From assembly GCA_903827375.1 (NCBI GenBank), contig CAIKHZ010000274.1, positions 1 to 40,401 of the forward strand: 40,401 bases of DNA, in the 5' to 3' direction. The notes under the pieces were generated by a model, which made no database searches, was not told the DNA's origin, and worked only from the letters and a program-made list of their open reading frames with translations. Source of the stretch: Akkermansiaceae bacterium. GTDB lineage: Bacteria; Verrucomicrobiota; Verrucomicrobiia; Verrucomicrobiales; Akkermansiaceae. Both the position numbers and the translations under genes were made by a program. Each line of letters starts with the position of its first letter. The first letter of the stretch is position 1. Positions 30,633 through 40,311 of the stretch are shown here, piece by piece.

Positions 30633-32537
30633 TCAGTGGACGGCAGGTGATGTTTTGTCTGTGGTGGGGAAGTCGGGATAGGCTTCAACACCCATTTCCG
30701 GCACGTCGAGACCTTCAATTTCGTCCTCGCGCTTCGAGCGGATCGGTACAAATATGTTGGAGATCTTGAAGAACAGCATCGAGAAGGCAAAGACAAACAC
30801 GATGCACACCAGCGCGTTGATCACCTGCGCCACGAGCTGCGTGGCATCGCCGGCAGGCGCGCCAAACAACTGGCCCAAGATGCCGGTTACGCCCACGTCT
30901 GTCCATCCGCCGGTCGGACCGGTGCCGGTCAACTCGGCGAATTGCTTGAGGGTGGCGGGAGCCGAATCATTGTTGATGATGGTCCATGCGCCATCCTTGA
31001 AGAGCTTGTGGACACCGCCCCAACCAGCTCCATAGGACCCATTGGCAAAGATGCCCACACTCAGAACGCCCCACAGACCGTTGACGCCATGCACCGAGAT
31101 GGCTCCCACGCAGTCGTCAATTCCGCGCTTCTCCCAGAAAAACACTGAGAACACCACGATCACCCCGGCAATGAAGCCGATGATCACAGCACCCAACGGA
31201 TTAACAAATGCACAGGGGGCGGTGATGGCCACCAAGCCGGCGAGCAGTCCGTTGCACAACATCGTCGGATCAGGCTTGCCGTTAACCCGATACATGGTGA
31301 TGAGTGTGCCGACTGAGGCGGCAGCGCCAGCCAGCATGGTGTTGACTGCAACAATGGCGATGCGTCCGTCTGTGCCGGCCAATGTGGAACCCGGGTTGAA
31401 ACCGAACCAGCCGAAGGCCAGAATGAAGGTGCCTAACATGACCATCGGCACGTCGTGACCGGGCATGGCGCGAGGCTTGCCATTTTTGTCGTATTTGCCG
31501 AGGCGCGGGCCGATTGTCCAGGCTCCGGCCAGACAGATGACGCCGCCGCACAGATGGACTACGCCGGAGCCGGCAAAGTCCACCGCGCCATGACCCAAGG
31601 CAAAGTTCTGGCCGAGCTGTGCAAGCCAGCCTCCGCCCCAGACCCAGTTGCCGTAAATGGCATAAGGCAGCATGCCGATCCAGAAGCCATAGACGACGAA
31701 ATGTTTGAAGTTCCAGCGCTCGGCCATCCCGCCAGTGGGAATGGTGGCCGTGGTATCCATGAACACCATTTGGAACAGAAAGAGGCAAAAAACAGCGGTG
31801 TCAAACACCGACGGATTGAGGAAGAATCCCTTCAGACCCAACAATCCGAACGGATGCCCTGCGATGGTGACCGTCCACCCTTGATTGAGCAGCATCAGAC
31901 CTTGGCCAAGTGACGGCTGCCAGCCGATGGGTACCGGGCCGTTGGCATAGTTGCCAAACATGAAGGCGAATCCGCAAATCCAAAACCCAAGCATGCCAAG
32001 GCCGTAAATCATAAAGTTGGTCGCCATCACATGGGCCGCGTTCTTGGCTCGGGTCAGGCCGGTTTCAACCAGTGCAAAGCCCGCCTGCATGAACATCACC
32101 AAGAAGCCAGTGATGAGGGTCCACACAAGATTGATAGATATCTTGTTGTGTGCAACGTTCTGAATTAACTCATCGGTGGTCACCTTGTTCTTGCCATCCG
32201 GATTGACGCTGGAGGCGTCCGCTGGAACCGGCCAGGCCAGATCTGTGACCGTGCCTGCGTTGGCTCCCGGGGGGTAACCCACGGAGTCCGGTGGTGCAGG
32301 TGGAGGCGTTGCGGCCGGGGCCGCAGCGTCGGCTGCTGCGGGTGGAGACGTTGCGGTTGCGGCGGCTTTGTCGGTGGGTGCCGGAGCCGCCGCAGGAGCC
32401 GCGGTGGGTGTGGCTTCAGTGGCGGGAGGAGCTGCTGCCGGGTCGGTATGATCCGCTCGAACAGTGCTTCCCCCGGCGGTCAGATAGAACGCCCCTGCCA
32501 TGGCAAGGAGCGCCAGCTTTCTTATATGTATTCGCAT
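30633..32537 (-). CDS. amtB: Ammonium transporter (Amt/Rh family) with a long Ala/Pro-rich N-terminal extension
   Basis: The product has 634 residues, longer than the usual 400-460. After a signal-like segment (6-28) comes a region of about 60 residues rich in Ala, Pro and Thr, then a hydrophilic linker. The Amt core follows from about residue 133. His328 (SGVVHLCGG) and His483 (SVHGVNG) match the twin pore histidines of AmtB. The core also has NPGSTLAG and a roughly 50-residue insertion near KLFKDGAWTIINND. The C-terminal tail (EMGVEAYPD) is the GlnK-contact type. It conducts ammonium across the inner membrane and is gated by the adjacent GlnK. A sigma-54-type promoter lies about 120 bases upstream. 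Confidence 0.92.
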   Translation of the reverse strand: MRIHIRKLALLAMAGAFYLTAGGSTVRADHTDPAAAPPATEATPTAAPAAAPAPTDKAAATATSPPAAADAAAPAATPPPAPPDSVGYPPGANAGTVTDLAWPVPADASSVNPDGKNKVTTDELIQNVAHNKISINLVWTLITGFLVMFMQAGFALVETGLTRAKNAAHVMATNFMIYGLGMLGFWICGFAFMFGNYANGPVPIGWQPSLGQGLMLLNQGWTVTIAGHPFGLLGLKGFFLNPSVFDTAVFCLFLFQMVFMDTTATIPTGGMAERWNFKHFVVYGFWIGMLPYAIYGNWVWGGGWLAQLGQNFALGHGAVDFAGSGVVHLCGGVICLAGAWTIGPRLGKYDKNGKPRAMPGHDVPMVMLGTFILAFGWFGFNPGSTLAGTDGRIAIVAVNTMLAGAAASVGTLITMYRVNGKPDPTMLCNGLLAGLVAITAPCAFVNPLGAVIIGFIAGVIVVFSVFFWEKRGIDDCVGAISVHGVNGLWGVLSVGIFANGSYGAGWGGVHKLFKDGAWTIINNDSAPATLKQFAELTGTGPTGGWTDVGVTGILGQLFGAPAGDATQLVAQVINALVCIVFVFAFSMLFFKISNIFVPIRSKREDEIEGLDVPEMGVEAYPDFPTTDKTSPAVH

Positions 32538-32655
32538 AGGTTCTGCTTGGTAATGCTTTCAAATTGAACCGCCGGCCTGTCATCGGGAGGAATAAAGTCT
32601 TCACCCGAAGACCCAACCGATCACATCAAGACCGCCAAATTCAGTTTTACCAATT

Positions 32656-32671
32656 AGCAGATGCCGTGCCA
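32656..32671 (-). promoter_or_regulatory. Candidate sigma-54 (RpoN) promoter of amtB-glnK
   Basis: On the minus strand the sequence reads TGGCACGGCATCTGCT. It has GG at -24 and GC at -12 with exactly ten bases between them and one mismatch to TGGCACGN4TTGCW. Transcription would start near 32645, leaving a leader of about 108 bases. Nitrogen-limited amtB-glnK operons are commonly RpoN-dependent. Confidence 0.6.
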
Positions 32672-32681
32672 ATTTCACACA

Positions 32682-32749
32682 CCTCAGGGATCAAGAATGA
32701 ATTTGCCATGAATCCCATCTTCCTTGACGCCTTGACGCCTTTGCTCGAG
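32682..32749 (+). repeat. Third copy of the dispersed intergenic repeat
   Basis: It shares the 17-base block CCTCAGGGATCAAGAAT with 26020-26036, then TTTGCCATGAATCCCAT and a GCCTTTGCTCGAG end like the other two copies. It fills most of the gap between amtB and the next minus-strand gene, just upstream of the sigma-54 site. Confidence 0.55.
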
Positions 32750-32770
32750 AAAATTTTCCTGCGCTGTTGC

Positions 32771-33484
32771 TCAGCGTGGCACGGAGCTGGGAGTCGTGTC
32801 GATCACAGTGGTCACCGACGGCTGGGTGGCCCCCGGCGTCGCGTGGACGATGAAGATCCGGCGAAACTCATCGAGGTACTGGAGTTGACGTTCGGTAAAC
32901 GGCACCCAAGCCCCTCCCTCTTTGTAGTAGAAATTCGTCTGTGCTAGGTTGAATTCGTTCACCTTTTTGACCGGGGGGACGTGGACGATTTTGCCAGCTG
33001 GAACCGGGAGGTTGTGTTCGCCGGCCTTGATTGCTGTGTCCACCGGCAACAGGCTGAGCACCCGCGACTCGCCCTTGGGGAAGGCCGCTGGGGCGTCGTT
33101 GATCAGCACCATCCGATAGGCCGGCTTGGTCCCGGCGGGACCCGGAATGACCACCACGATGGCCCGCTTGGTGTTAGGCGGAACACTGACGCTGGCTGCC
33201 AAGCTGGCTGCGGGATTTTTTAGATCGACTGTATCGGTGTTATAGAGCACCAGCGAGCCATTGACCGGCATGGTGGTTTGGGCTGCAGAGAGTCCTTCAG
33301 GAACCAATTTTAATTTGACTACGGCACCGGCTTGATCGGCCAGATAGAGCTCTGCAACGGGGTGAACCGGGTCGTGAAGCACGGCACGGATCTGGAGCGG
33401 AGCGGCGGCTTGATGTTGTTGGGCATGGCCTGCCACGGGCAGAAACAGGACCGTAATAAGCCAGAGGGATAGTTTGATAAGCAT
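32771..33484 (-). CDS. Secreted protein of unknown function, partner of the Verru_Chthon A gene
   Basis: The product has 237 residues with a signal peptide ending in GHAQQ (about residue 22). The mature part is beta-rich, with segments such as IRAVLHDPVHPVAELYLAD and MVLINDAPAAFPKG. No membrane anchor or catalytic motif is visible, and I know no named family for it. It starts 5 bases after the stop of the large Verru_Chthon protein on the same strand, so the two are surely co-transcribed. A role in the same envelope structure is the simplest inference. Confidence 0.7.
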   Translation of the reverse strand: MLIKLSLWLITVLFLPVAGHAQQHQAAAPLQIRAVLHDPVHPVAELYLADQAGAVVKLKLVPEGLSAAQTTMPVNGSLVLYNTDTVDLKNPAASLAASVSVPPNTKRAIVVVIPGPAGTKPAYRMVLINDAPAAFPKGESRVLSLLPVDTAIKAGEHNLPVPAGKIVHVPPVKKVNEFNLAQTNFYYKEGGAWVPFTERQLQYLDEFRRIFIVHATPGATQPSVTTVIDTTPSSVPR

Positions 33485-33489
33485 AAGGA

Positions 33490-36400
33490 TTAAACTTCAT
33501 GGCTGGCCAGCCAACGGAACGACACCACATTGATGCGCCGTCCAAAACTCCGGTTAGCCGGGGCCGCCTTCGCGTCCGTGTAAACATTGAGTGAGGGCCG
33601 GTCAACTGGATTCACATATTCTGGCATGCGCTGCACCACCGCTTCGGCATAGGCACGGGCGGTGACCACGCCTTTGGTATCACAGGCCTCGCCGCAAACG
33701 CGGATGACAAAGGTGTCTCCCCGGACGGTGGCGGCCGGTTCCAGCAAGCGCATCACGTCGCCTTGGCCGATCCATCCTGGGGCACCGGCTGCCGGATTAC
33801 CGGCGGCCGACATCGGTGTTTTGTAGTTGTAAAGGGTGGCGTTGGTGACGTCTGCCACGCTGATGGGAATCTGCGAAACAAACACCGTGTCATTGACCTT
33901 GGACTTGGCGATGGCAGCTTCCAGCGCGCCGCTGCGGGTTAACTCGCTTTCCGTGCCGATCCGGCGGTTGACAAATTCGGAGAGGGACAGGAACGGTCCG
34001 CGCAGCCGCACTTGCTCGACGATGCTGGAGGCGAGTTGTTCGATTTGGCTTTCGCTCAGTTCATGGCAGCCGTTCCATTCGTTCGTCCTCGTGTCATCAA
34101 TTTTTTTGCTATCGATCTTGGAATTCGAGCCCCCGCCATTGAGCAGCGACATGCCGGGGATGGGGATACCGGTGGCGGCTTTGTTTTCGAGCACGCCGCT
34201 CTTGGCCCACAGGGTCACTAACTGGCCTTTATTGAGAGTGGAGAGCATGGCTTTCCAAGCTTGCACGCTCATGGAATTGACATTGAACGGGCCGCGGAGC
34301 ATTTGGTATTCCGCCGCCATTTGATAGGCGGTATCTCTTGGTTGGCCACCGGCGAAGAGTTCCGTTTTCGCTTCTTCGGCGGTTTTGCCGTGAGGCAGAT
34401 AGGGCTGAAACGCTTGCGCAGCCAATGCTCGTTTGCCCGACATGAATTCACTGAACACCGTGTCGGGATTGGCTTTGCCGCTCGTGGCGAACGTCGAAAA
34501 GTAAAACCGGTCATAAAGCGCGTGGTTGGCCAGTACCGAATGGTCGAGCATGGCGTAGGTGGCCACATTGGCATCGATTTGGCTGACCTTGTCGGTGGAC
34601 ATCAAGGGCGAGACCATGGAGTTGGCGACGGGCTGGACGAAGTTGGGCAGGAAGAAGGACGTCAGGGCATTGGAGCGGCGGAAATCGGCGATGGTTTGCA
34701 GCGGGCCGACGGGCAACTCGAGATAACTGCCGGACTTGAGGCCGTGACTGGTGGTATTGCCGGTGAGGTAAGGCGTGCGGTTGGTGGAGTCCAAGGTGAA
34801 ATAATCCTCGAAGGCACCGGCACTCATGAATTCTTGAAAGTTGAGTTCGTGGGAGTGAGCACCGGGTTTTTCCTTTCTTAAATCCACGCTGACGACGGTG
34901 CGGGCGGGATTGTTAAACAGGAAGGGCTTGCCAGCCAAACGCCCGTCCTTGAGTTCATTGAGGCTGCCGGCCGTCTCAGTGCGCTTGCCCGTCTCATAGA
35001 CACCGCCGTTGGTGGTGCGGGCGTAGGCGGAGAAAACTGCCACGGTTTTCACTAGGGCGTGGCTGGCCAGGGGCGTCGAGTTGGATACATAGGCATCCTT
35101 CACATTGAACTCGCCACTGCTCGGATAACGGTAGGTCTTGGGGAAAAGTTTTCCAAGTGTAGCCCCATCTTGGTATTGAAAATTCAGGCCCCCGTAATCC
35201 AATGTTTTGTTATTGGAGGTGAGTTTTGCGGTCACATCGAAGGTGGTGTTCACCCCGTACGTCGGCTGCCTGATTCCATACTCCATGTGGAGAGTGTCGG
35301 TCGGTTTCAGGGAAAGCATTCCCCAATTGCCTTGGTTCGAGGGGTTATTGGGCGGGGCGATCCAGTCGATATCGAAGCCGAAGGCCCGGCCGTTAAACCC
35401 AGGCTTGGCCTTGATTGCCGCGATGGAGGGTTGGCCATTGACCATGGTGTAGCCGGTGGTGTTGTTGTCGTAGTCGAAGAATGGCGTCCCGCGGTCATCA
35501 TTGAAGCAGGCGGCCGGGTCCAGATAAGGTCCGCACACCAGCGTCTGGCCGGGTTTCATCGTGATGGACCCCGTAGGTGAGGAGGCGTTGGGAGCGCCCC
35601 AGTTGGCGATCTTGAGGTCAAAGGACTTGCCGGTTAGGGCGGAGTTATTGACGTACATTTCGGACACCGGCAGAAGGCCAGGAGTTTGGGCCACGCCGTT
35701 GACATAGAATTTGAAGGCGGCCGGCACATTGCGGAACGTCACCTCCATGCTATCGAATGAAATGCTGATGTTGTAGGGGTTGTGGAGCGTAATCAGCGGG
35801 GTGTATATGAGGTGGCCTTCGCAAATGAGCTGCGGATCGACGGACTTGAAGGCGGAGATCCAGCAACCGTGGGTGTCGCGAGTCACGAAACTGAATAGCA
35901 TTTCGACCTTGGCAATGACCGGTCCGGCTGAAAAATGGGTGGGTGCCGCGAAATTGGTGAGGGTGACGGGTTGTGAGGGGGCTTGGCTGAAGGTTGGATT
36001 GGTCTCGGGGTTGGTGATGCTCCGGAACGCATTGTAGTAGCCAGACAAGGTGCTCCAATAGGGGTCGGAGACACCGGTGATGCCGTGGGTTGATTGATAG
36101 AGTTTTTTATTGGCGAAGGCGTTGGGCAGGCTGGCGTTCATTTCGAAGACGCTGGAGAGGTCCTGTTTGAGTCCGCCGTTGCGCACATCCGTCATCAGTC
36201 CCAGTGAATAGGGCGTCACGTCGTTGCGGAAGGCTTTGATTTTGCCCTTGGCGTCGGCCAGCAGATTGACCTGGTCCAGGTCGGTGATTTTCGGGATGCT
36301 GGCACCGGCGGCGGTGAAGTGCGCCGGAGTGTCGTCCTTGGGCAGGAATGAGAGTTGGCCACTGGTGGCTGACTTGATGACGGAGGGGTCTGGCCGATGG

Positions 36401-37047
36401 CCGGCGAGCAGGGCTCGTTGCTGGGCCAGGGTGGTGTTGAGGCCCGGATCGCGGTACAGATTGATGCGGGCTTTCGCGCTTTCGTCGGCGACATGCCACG
36501 CCAGGCCACCTTGGGATTTGCCGGCGCGGGTGATGGGCACCTTGCCTGCGACCACTTTGGCGGCGGCCTCGGCGTGGTCCCCCAGCGAGCCGTCGCCAAC
36601 CAATTCGATGGTGTCACCGGTCCACTCCGCAGCTCCGAAATTGCGTGAGGTGGCCGCTGCGGGGTCCGCGCTGGAGACGAGCCAGCGGCGGAAGCGGGTG
36701 GTTTTCTCCCCGGTGTAGTCCAAACTGCTGCTATTTGGGTTGAAATCCCACGAATCCCAGACGCCAACCGTGTTGGGTTTGGCCGGATGACTCGCTAAAA
36801 TCTCAGACGGCGCCGTCACCGCCTTGTCCGGCCCCAGTGACTTCTGGAGCTCGCCGATGGCCAGCATCATCGCCAGCCGCGCATTGTTGCGCGCGGTCGC
36901 CATCGCCTCGCTGTGGCTGGCGTCGCGCAGGGAAATGCTCGATAATCCCAGCAAACCGACGACCAGAAGCGTCAGCAGGACCATCAACGCAAGTGTAATG
37001 ACCAGGGCAAATCCCCGGGGACGTGAATCAATAAATTGGGTTTTCAT
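33490..37047 (-). CDS. Verru_Chthon cassette protein A-like, prepilin-type N-terminus
   Basis: The product has 1185 residues. Its start (MKTQFIDSRPRGFALVITLA) is a type IV pilin-like signal: a short basic leader, G-F, then a hydrophobic helix, followed by the ARNNARLAMMLAIGELQKSLGPD segment. This is the hallmark I recall of Verru_Chthon cassette protein A (TIGR02600). The rest is a long extracellular beta-rich region. The frame extends up to 37257, but ATG 37047 gives the proper leader. Cassette proteins B, C and D, normally nearby, are not in view; the next gene encodes a different secreted protein. I infer export by a type II/IV pilus-like system. Confidence 0.82.
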   Translation of the reverse strand: MKTQFIDSRPRGFALVITLALMVLLTLLVVGLLGLSSISLRDASHSEAMATARNNARLAMMLAIGELQKSLGPDKAVTAPSEILASHPAKPNTVGVWDSWDFNPNSSSLDYTGEKTTRFRRWLVSSADPAAATSRNFGAAEWTGDTIELVGDGSLGDHAEAAAKVVAGKVPITRAGKSQGGLAWHVADESAKARINLYRDPGLNTTLAQQRALLAGHRPDPSVIKSATSGQLSFLPKDDTPAHFTAAGASIPKITDLDQVNLLADAKGKIKAFRNDVTPYSLGLMTDVRNGGLKQDLSSVFEMNASLPNAFANKKLYQSTHGITGVSDPYWSTLSGYYNAFRSITNPETNPTFSQAPSQPVTLTNFAAPTHFSAGPVIAKVEMLFSFVTRDTHGCWISAFKSVDPQLICEGHLIYTPLITLHNPYNISISFDSMEVTFRNVPAAFKFYVNGVAQTPGLLPVSEMYVNNSALTGKSFDLKIANWGAPNASSPTGSITMKPGQTLVCGPYLDPAACFNDDRGTPFFDYDNNTTGYTMVNGQPSIAAIKAKPGFNGRAFGFDIDWIAPPNNPSNQGNWGMLSLKPTDTLHMEYGIRQPTYGVNTTFDVTAKLTSNNKTLDYGGLNFQYQDGATLGKLFPKTYRYPSSGEFNVKDAYVSNSTPLASHALVKTVAVFSAYARTTNGGVYETGKRTETAGSLNELKDGRLAGKPFLFNNPARTVVSVDLRKEKPGAHSHELNFQEFMSAGAFEDYFTLDSTNRTPYLTGNTTSHGLKSGSYLELPVGPLQTIADFRRSNALTSFFLPNFVQPVANSMVSPLMSTDKVSQIDANVATYAMLDHSVLANHALYDRFYFSTFATSGKANPDTVFSEFMSGKRALAAQAFQPYLPHGKTAEEAKTELFAGGQPRDTAYQMAAEYQMLRGPFNVNSMSVQAWKAMLSTLNKGQLVTLWAKSGVLENKAATGIPIPGMSLLNGGGSNSKIDSKKIDDTRTNEWNGCHELSESQIEQLASSIVEQVRLRGPFLSLSEFVNRRIGTESELTRSGALEAAIAKSKVNDTVFVSQIPISVADVTNATLYNYKTPMSAAGNPAAGAPGWIGQGDVMRLLEPAATVRGDTFVIRVCGEACDTKGVVTARAYAEAVVQRMPEYVNPVDRPSLNVYTDAKAAPANRSFGRRINVVSFRWLASHEV

Positions 37048-37348
37048 GACAACTACGGGTTTGAAGGAAAAATTTCGCAGCACTTTGTAATTACAATTCT
37101 CGGGAAGGTTTCTAAGCGCGGGAGTCAAGCACCGCAACTGCAAATCGGAAATTTTAGAAATTAATCCCCAACGAGGTGAATTCCGTGGATATCGTTGTGA
37201 GCTCTGATTCTTGAAGGCCGAAGCGAGCTTGCCCGGTGTGGGGGCGTTTCCAAGCACGCTTCATCCTTCAGCCATCGGAGGAGCGTTCCCTCCACGGCCG
37301 GTCTCGAACCTTGTTGGATTCTAGACTGACAGCCCGGGGCGCTTTTCC
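37048..37348. other. Intergenic leader of the Verru_Chthon gene, small dyad
   Basis: About 300 bases without a gene. The first 130 bases before the start codon are A+T-rich and likely hold the promoter. A dyad GGAGG (37277-37281) and CCTCC (37289-37293) in a conserved-looking GC-rich stretch may be a REP-type element or a terminator of the upstream PEP-CTERM gene. Nothing stronger was seen. Confidence 0.35.
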
Positions 37349-38083
37349 TCACACGCGCCGCTGCCGGATGAAGAGACCCAACGACACCAGCGCCATCAGT
37401 CCAACGTTGCTGGAGGGCTCGGGGATCGGGGTGAAATCGGAAAATTCGGCAAAGAGAACTTGCTTTCTACTACCTACCAGCCAAACCGCCTTTGACGACG
37501 TGTAGTTCGCCGCAGTCACGCCTGCAACTGAGGCTATATAGCTATCGTAGTAGCCGTCCCTAAGAGTTGCCTCACCTGTATCATCTCCTGTCACGTTATA
37601 TGTATATGACAAGCCCGACCAAATTTTCTGCACCGCGGCGGTAAGTGCGTCGGCGTGGCATTCAATCTCAAGGGGGGTGCCCACCAATGTGCTGTACATT
37701 TGGTCAACCAAATAGGCCGTCTTCGCCTTTACGTTGCTATCACGCGAGGTAATAACCCCGGGGGTGTAAGTTCCCGGATCGCTCGTGATCATCTCGGGGG
37801 GCGTCGAGAGGAAGTCCACGGCCGCATAAGGTCCTTGCCAGGCCTGGATGCCAACAGCCCTCGAATCGCCCGAACACATGATGAGACCGTTACCCAAGAT
37901 CGGGTTAGTCGTTCCGGTGGCCGCCAAATACGTGTACCAAATGCCCCCGACGGGATCCTCGTTCGGCTCACCTGAGACAGGTGCGTACATGTTCACGTCG
38001 TAATTGAAAGCAAACCCCGCTTGCGCGTTACCGCAGAAAAGTGAGGCCGTGCCGAAAAAAAGAATGGCCAGTTTGACTTTCAT
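37349..38083 (-). CDS. PEP-CTERM secreted protein
   Basis: The product has 244 residues: a signal peptide (1-22, ending NAQA), a 190-residue extracellular body and a C-terminal sorting signal of PEPSS, a hydrophobic helix and RQRR. Such proteins are cut and anchored or released by an exosortase. The body has Cys in LIMCSGDS and the stretch AAVQKIW, which recalls the Cys and Gln motifs of thioester domains in other PEP-CTERM proteins, although the Gln motif is one residue shorter than usual. No exosortase gene is in the window. The gene is divergent from the TPR gene with 210 bases between them. Confidence 0.8.
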   Translation of the reverse strand: MKVKLAILFFGTASLFCGNAQAGFAFNYDVNMYAPVSGEPNEDPVGGIWYTYLAATGTTNPILGNGLIMCSGDSRAVGIQAWQGPYAAVDFLSTPPEMITSDPGTYTPGVITSRDSNVKAKTAYLVDQMYSTLVGTPLEIECHADALTAAVQKIWSGLSYTYNVTGDDTGEATLRDGYYDSYIASVAGVTAANYTSSKAVWLVGSRKQVLFAEFSDFTPIPEPSSNVGLMALVSLGLFIRQRRV

Positions 38084-38293
38084 CGAGGTGTTGGTTTGTT
38101 GGTTTGGTTTTCAGATGCCTGTCCATTTCTATGCAAAATGGGTTCGCGCGGTTTCTCTACCCCCATTCGCAGGTGCTGGCAAGGGGGAAAAATAAAAGAA
38201 TATTATTTCTCGTTGGAATAGATTGTAGGCGTCGGGGCATATTTCGACGCCGCACTTGAATTTGTGATTCGGGAGTCTATTTTTGGGGTGGCC

Positions 38294-40165
38294 ATGAGTA
38301 TTCCCGGTTATTTTTCGAGGGTGTGGGAAGATTTTGACGTCAGGCAGGGGGTGATTAAGGCATGCCTGTTGGCACTTCTCATCGCGCTCGGATTTTCGGC
38401 CAGGCCCGCGTATCGTGCCTTTCGCGGATACCGTGCCGACCGGAGCCTCGAGGCGGCAAAGGTGGCTGCCCGCGATGGCGACTGGGTCGCGGCCCGTGAC
38501 AAGGCCCGCAGTGTTCTGTTAGTCCGTCCGGACAGCTTCGATGCTTACCGCATCTGGGCCCGTTCGATTGTCCGGCTGGGTGAACCCCGTGCCTACACGG
38601 CAGCCATCCACGTCCTGACCGACCCCAGAGCCACGCGCGAAAACCAGTTGGAATCCCTCCGGGTTATCGTAGCCCAAGCGCCGCAGGCCGCGGCGTTGGG
38701 ACTCGTTGCCGGTTTGCCCAAGGGACTGAGCAGGCAGGCAGCGTTTCGCGCCGCCATCACTCCCTTGCTCATCCAACGCGGCGAGCTCGAATATGCGGAA
38801 ATGGGTTTGCGCGAGGTGGCGAAGCCGGGTGACGGACCCGAGGTCCGGCTCGAGTTGCTGCGCGTTTTGTGCTGCCGCCCGGATGCCCGGCGCCTTGCGG
38901 AAGCCCGCCAGATATTCGCGGGATTGGTGGCCGCAAATGCCAGCGACGAAGCCCTGGCCGCCCTGACGTTGCTGGGAGCCGTTCCCGGTGGACTTGCGCC
39001 AGGCGCGCCGCTGCCCGACCTGCCGTCGTGGCTCCAGCAACAACCCAAGGCAAGCGCCAGCCAGCGCCTTCTCGGGCTCGATCCGGCGCTCATAGCAGAA
39101 CCGGAGGCAGCGGATCGTTGCTATCAGATGGCTACCAAGCATTTTCTAACAACCGACCCCGGACCGCTCGGTGCATGGTTGATCCGCCATGGGCAGGCGA
39201 AAATGGCTGCCAAGGTCTTGGAAGTACCCGCGATGTCCAGCCCGGCTGCCTACCTTGTCCGCCTCAACGCGTTGTTGGACTTGAAGCAGGAATTGGCACT
39301 CGAGGGAGCGCTTCACATGGCTCCGGCCGGGGTTGACCCGGTGGATTTCGAGATCGTGCAGGCCAAGTTTGCGATGCTGCGCGGCGACACGGTTGCCGCC
39401 GGTGCCGCTTGGACCCGGGCCATGAACTGTGCGTCCTTCGATACCACTCGCAACCGCTTTATTGAAATCGCCCGTACCGCCGAGGATTGCCATGCCAGGC
39501 CCGCCTCTGAAAACGCCTGGGTGGCGGCCTTCCGTCTGGGATGGGGCCCGTTGCCACTCTACGGCGACCTGGTTCCGATTTACGCATCGCTGGCCGCCAA
39601 GGGGCGCTCGGAGGATTTGCTGGAAATGTTTCTGGTCATGCAGCGCTTGGAACCATCGGACGCCGAGGTGCAGAACAATGCCTGTTACTTCAGCCTGATC
39701 CATGGGCACCAGACACCCGGCCAGATCGTCATGGCGATGGGGAAACTGGTCGAACGGGAAAACCATCCGTTGTTTCAATCCACCTTGATGTTAGCCGAGA
39801 TGATGGACGGTCGATTTTCCGATGCTCTGGACCGCCTGCCGAAGTTGTACGGAAGCAAGAGCGTGAAACCGATGATGCTCACAGCGCTCGAAGGTACCGT
39901 CCGGGTCCTCGTTGGCGAAACCGAGGCGGGAACCGCGTTGATCAAGGGAGTGGATTGGCGCGGTTTCATGCGGCAGGAGCGCATCGTCTTCCGTGACCTG
40001 CTGGTGAAGTGCCAAAACACCAGTCTTCCGCTGCCGGAACTTAAAGGTGCGAATTTGGAAACCGATCCCGACCCGATGCCCGCCTGGCGCAAGGAGGTGG
40101 GGCGGCGCAAGAAGGATCGGGCGGAAGATATTCTGCCGCCTTTGCCCCAGCCGCGGATCCGGTGA
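38294..40165 (+). CDS. Membrane-anchored TPR-repeat protein
   Basis: The product has 623 residues with one N-terminal membrane helix (about 25-43), then a long alpha-helical solenoid. Recognisable TPR-like units include [38 protein letters not shown] and LRLEPSD-type turns. No enzymatic motif is present. The frame opens at GTG 38264, but ATG 38294 gives a compact N-terminus. The C-terminus is basic and proline-rich. A scaffold role in the cell envelope is likely; the partner is unknown. The stop codon lies where a nadK remnant on the other strand begins. Confidence 0.75.
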   Translation: MSIPGYFSRVWEDFDVRQGVIKACLLALLIALGFSARPAYRAFRGYRADRSLEAAKVAARDGDWVAARDKARSVLLVRPDSFDAYRIWARSIVRLGEPRAYTAAIHVLTDPRATRENQLESLRVIVAQAPQAAALGLVAGLPKGLSRQAAFRAAITPLLIQRGELEYAEMGLREVAKPGDGPEVRLELLRVLCCRPDARRLAEARQIFAGLVAANASDEALAALTLLGAVPGGLAPGAPLPDLPSWLQQQPKASASQRLLGLDPALIAEPEAADRCYQMATKHFLTTDPGPLGAWLIRHGQAKMAAKVLEVPAMSSPAAYLVRLNALLDLKQELALEGALHMAPAGVDPVDFEIVQAKFAMLRGDTVAAGAAWTRAMNCASFDTTRNRFIEIARTAEDCHARPASENAWVAAFRLGWGPLPLYGDLVPIYASLAAKGRSEDLLEMFLVMQRLEPSDAEVQNNACYFSLIHGHQTPGQIVMAMGKLVERENHPLFQSTLMLAEMMDGRFSDALDRLPKLYGSKSVKPMMLTALEGTVRVLVGETEAGTALIKGVDWRGFMRQERIVFRDLLVKCQNTSLPLPELKGANLETDPDPMPAWRKEVGRRKKDRAEDILPPLPQPRIR

Positions 40166-40176
40166 TGACGGGTGAT

Positions 40177-40311
40177 GCTAGGATGATGCGGTGTTATGGG
40201 CGTGATCACAAACACCGCCGCCGCCGGTTCAATGAGCGGGCCACCGGTCGAGAGCGAATAGTCGGTGGACCCCGTCGCCGTAGCCACGACCCAGCCGGCA
40301 TCGCCGTCCTC
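40177..40311 (-). pseudogene. nadK: Remnant of an NAD kinase gene
   Basis: On the minus strand about 40 codons match the NAD kinase core: [20 protein letters not shown], then GGPLIEP and ITPITPH, against the family pattern of ATPTGSTAYSLSAGGPI and LTPICPH. Upstream the frame hits a TGA in the second repeat unit of an 11-bp tandem array. Downstream the similarity ends where the TPR gene 3' end begins, so the roughly 60 C-terminal residues are missing. A functional nadK must exist elsewhere in the genome, as the enzyme is normally essential. Confidence 0.75.

Noticed and set aside
39775-40287. A 170-codon minus-strand frame at the window end
   Set aside because: Only its first 37 codons match NAD kinase; the rest is antisense to the TPR gene, so it is called a remnant and not a gene.
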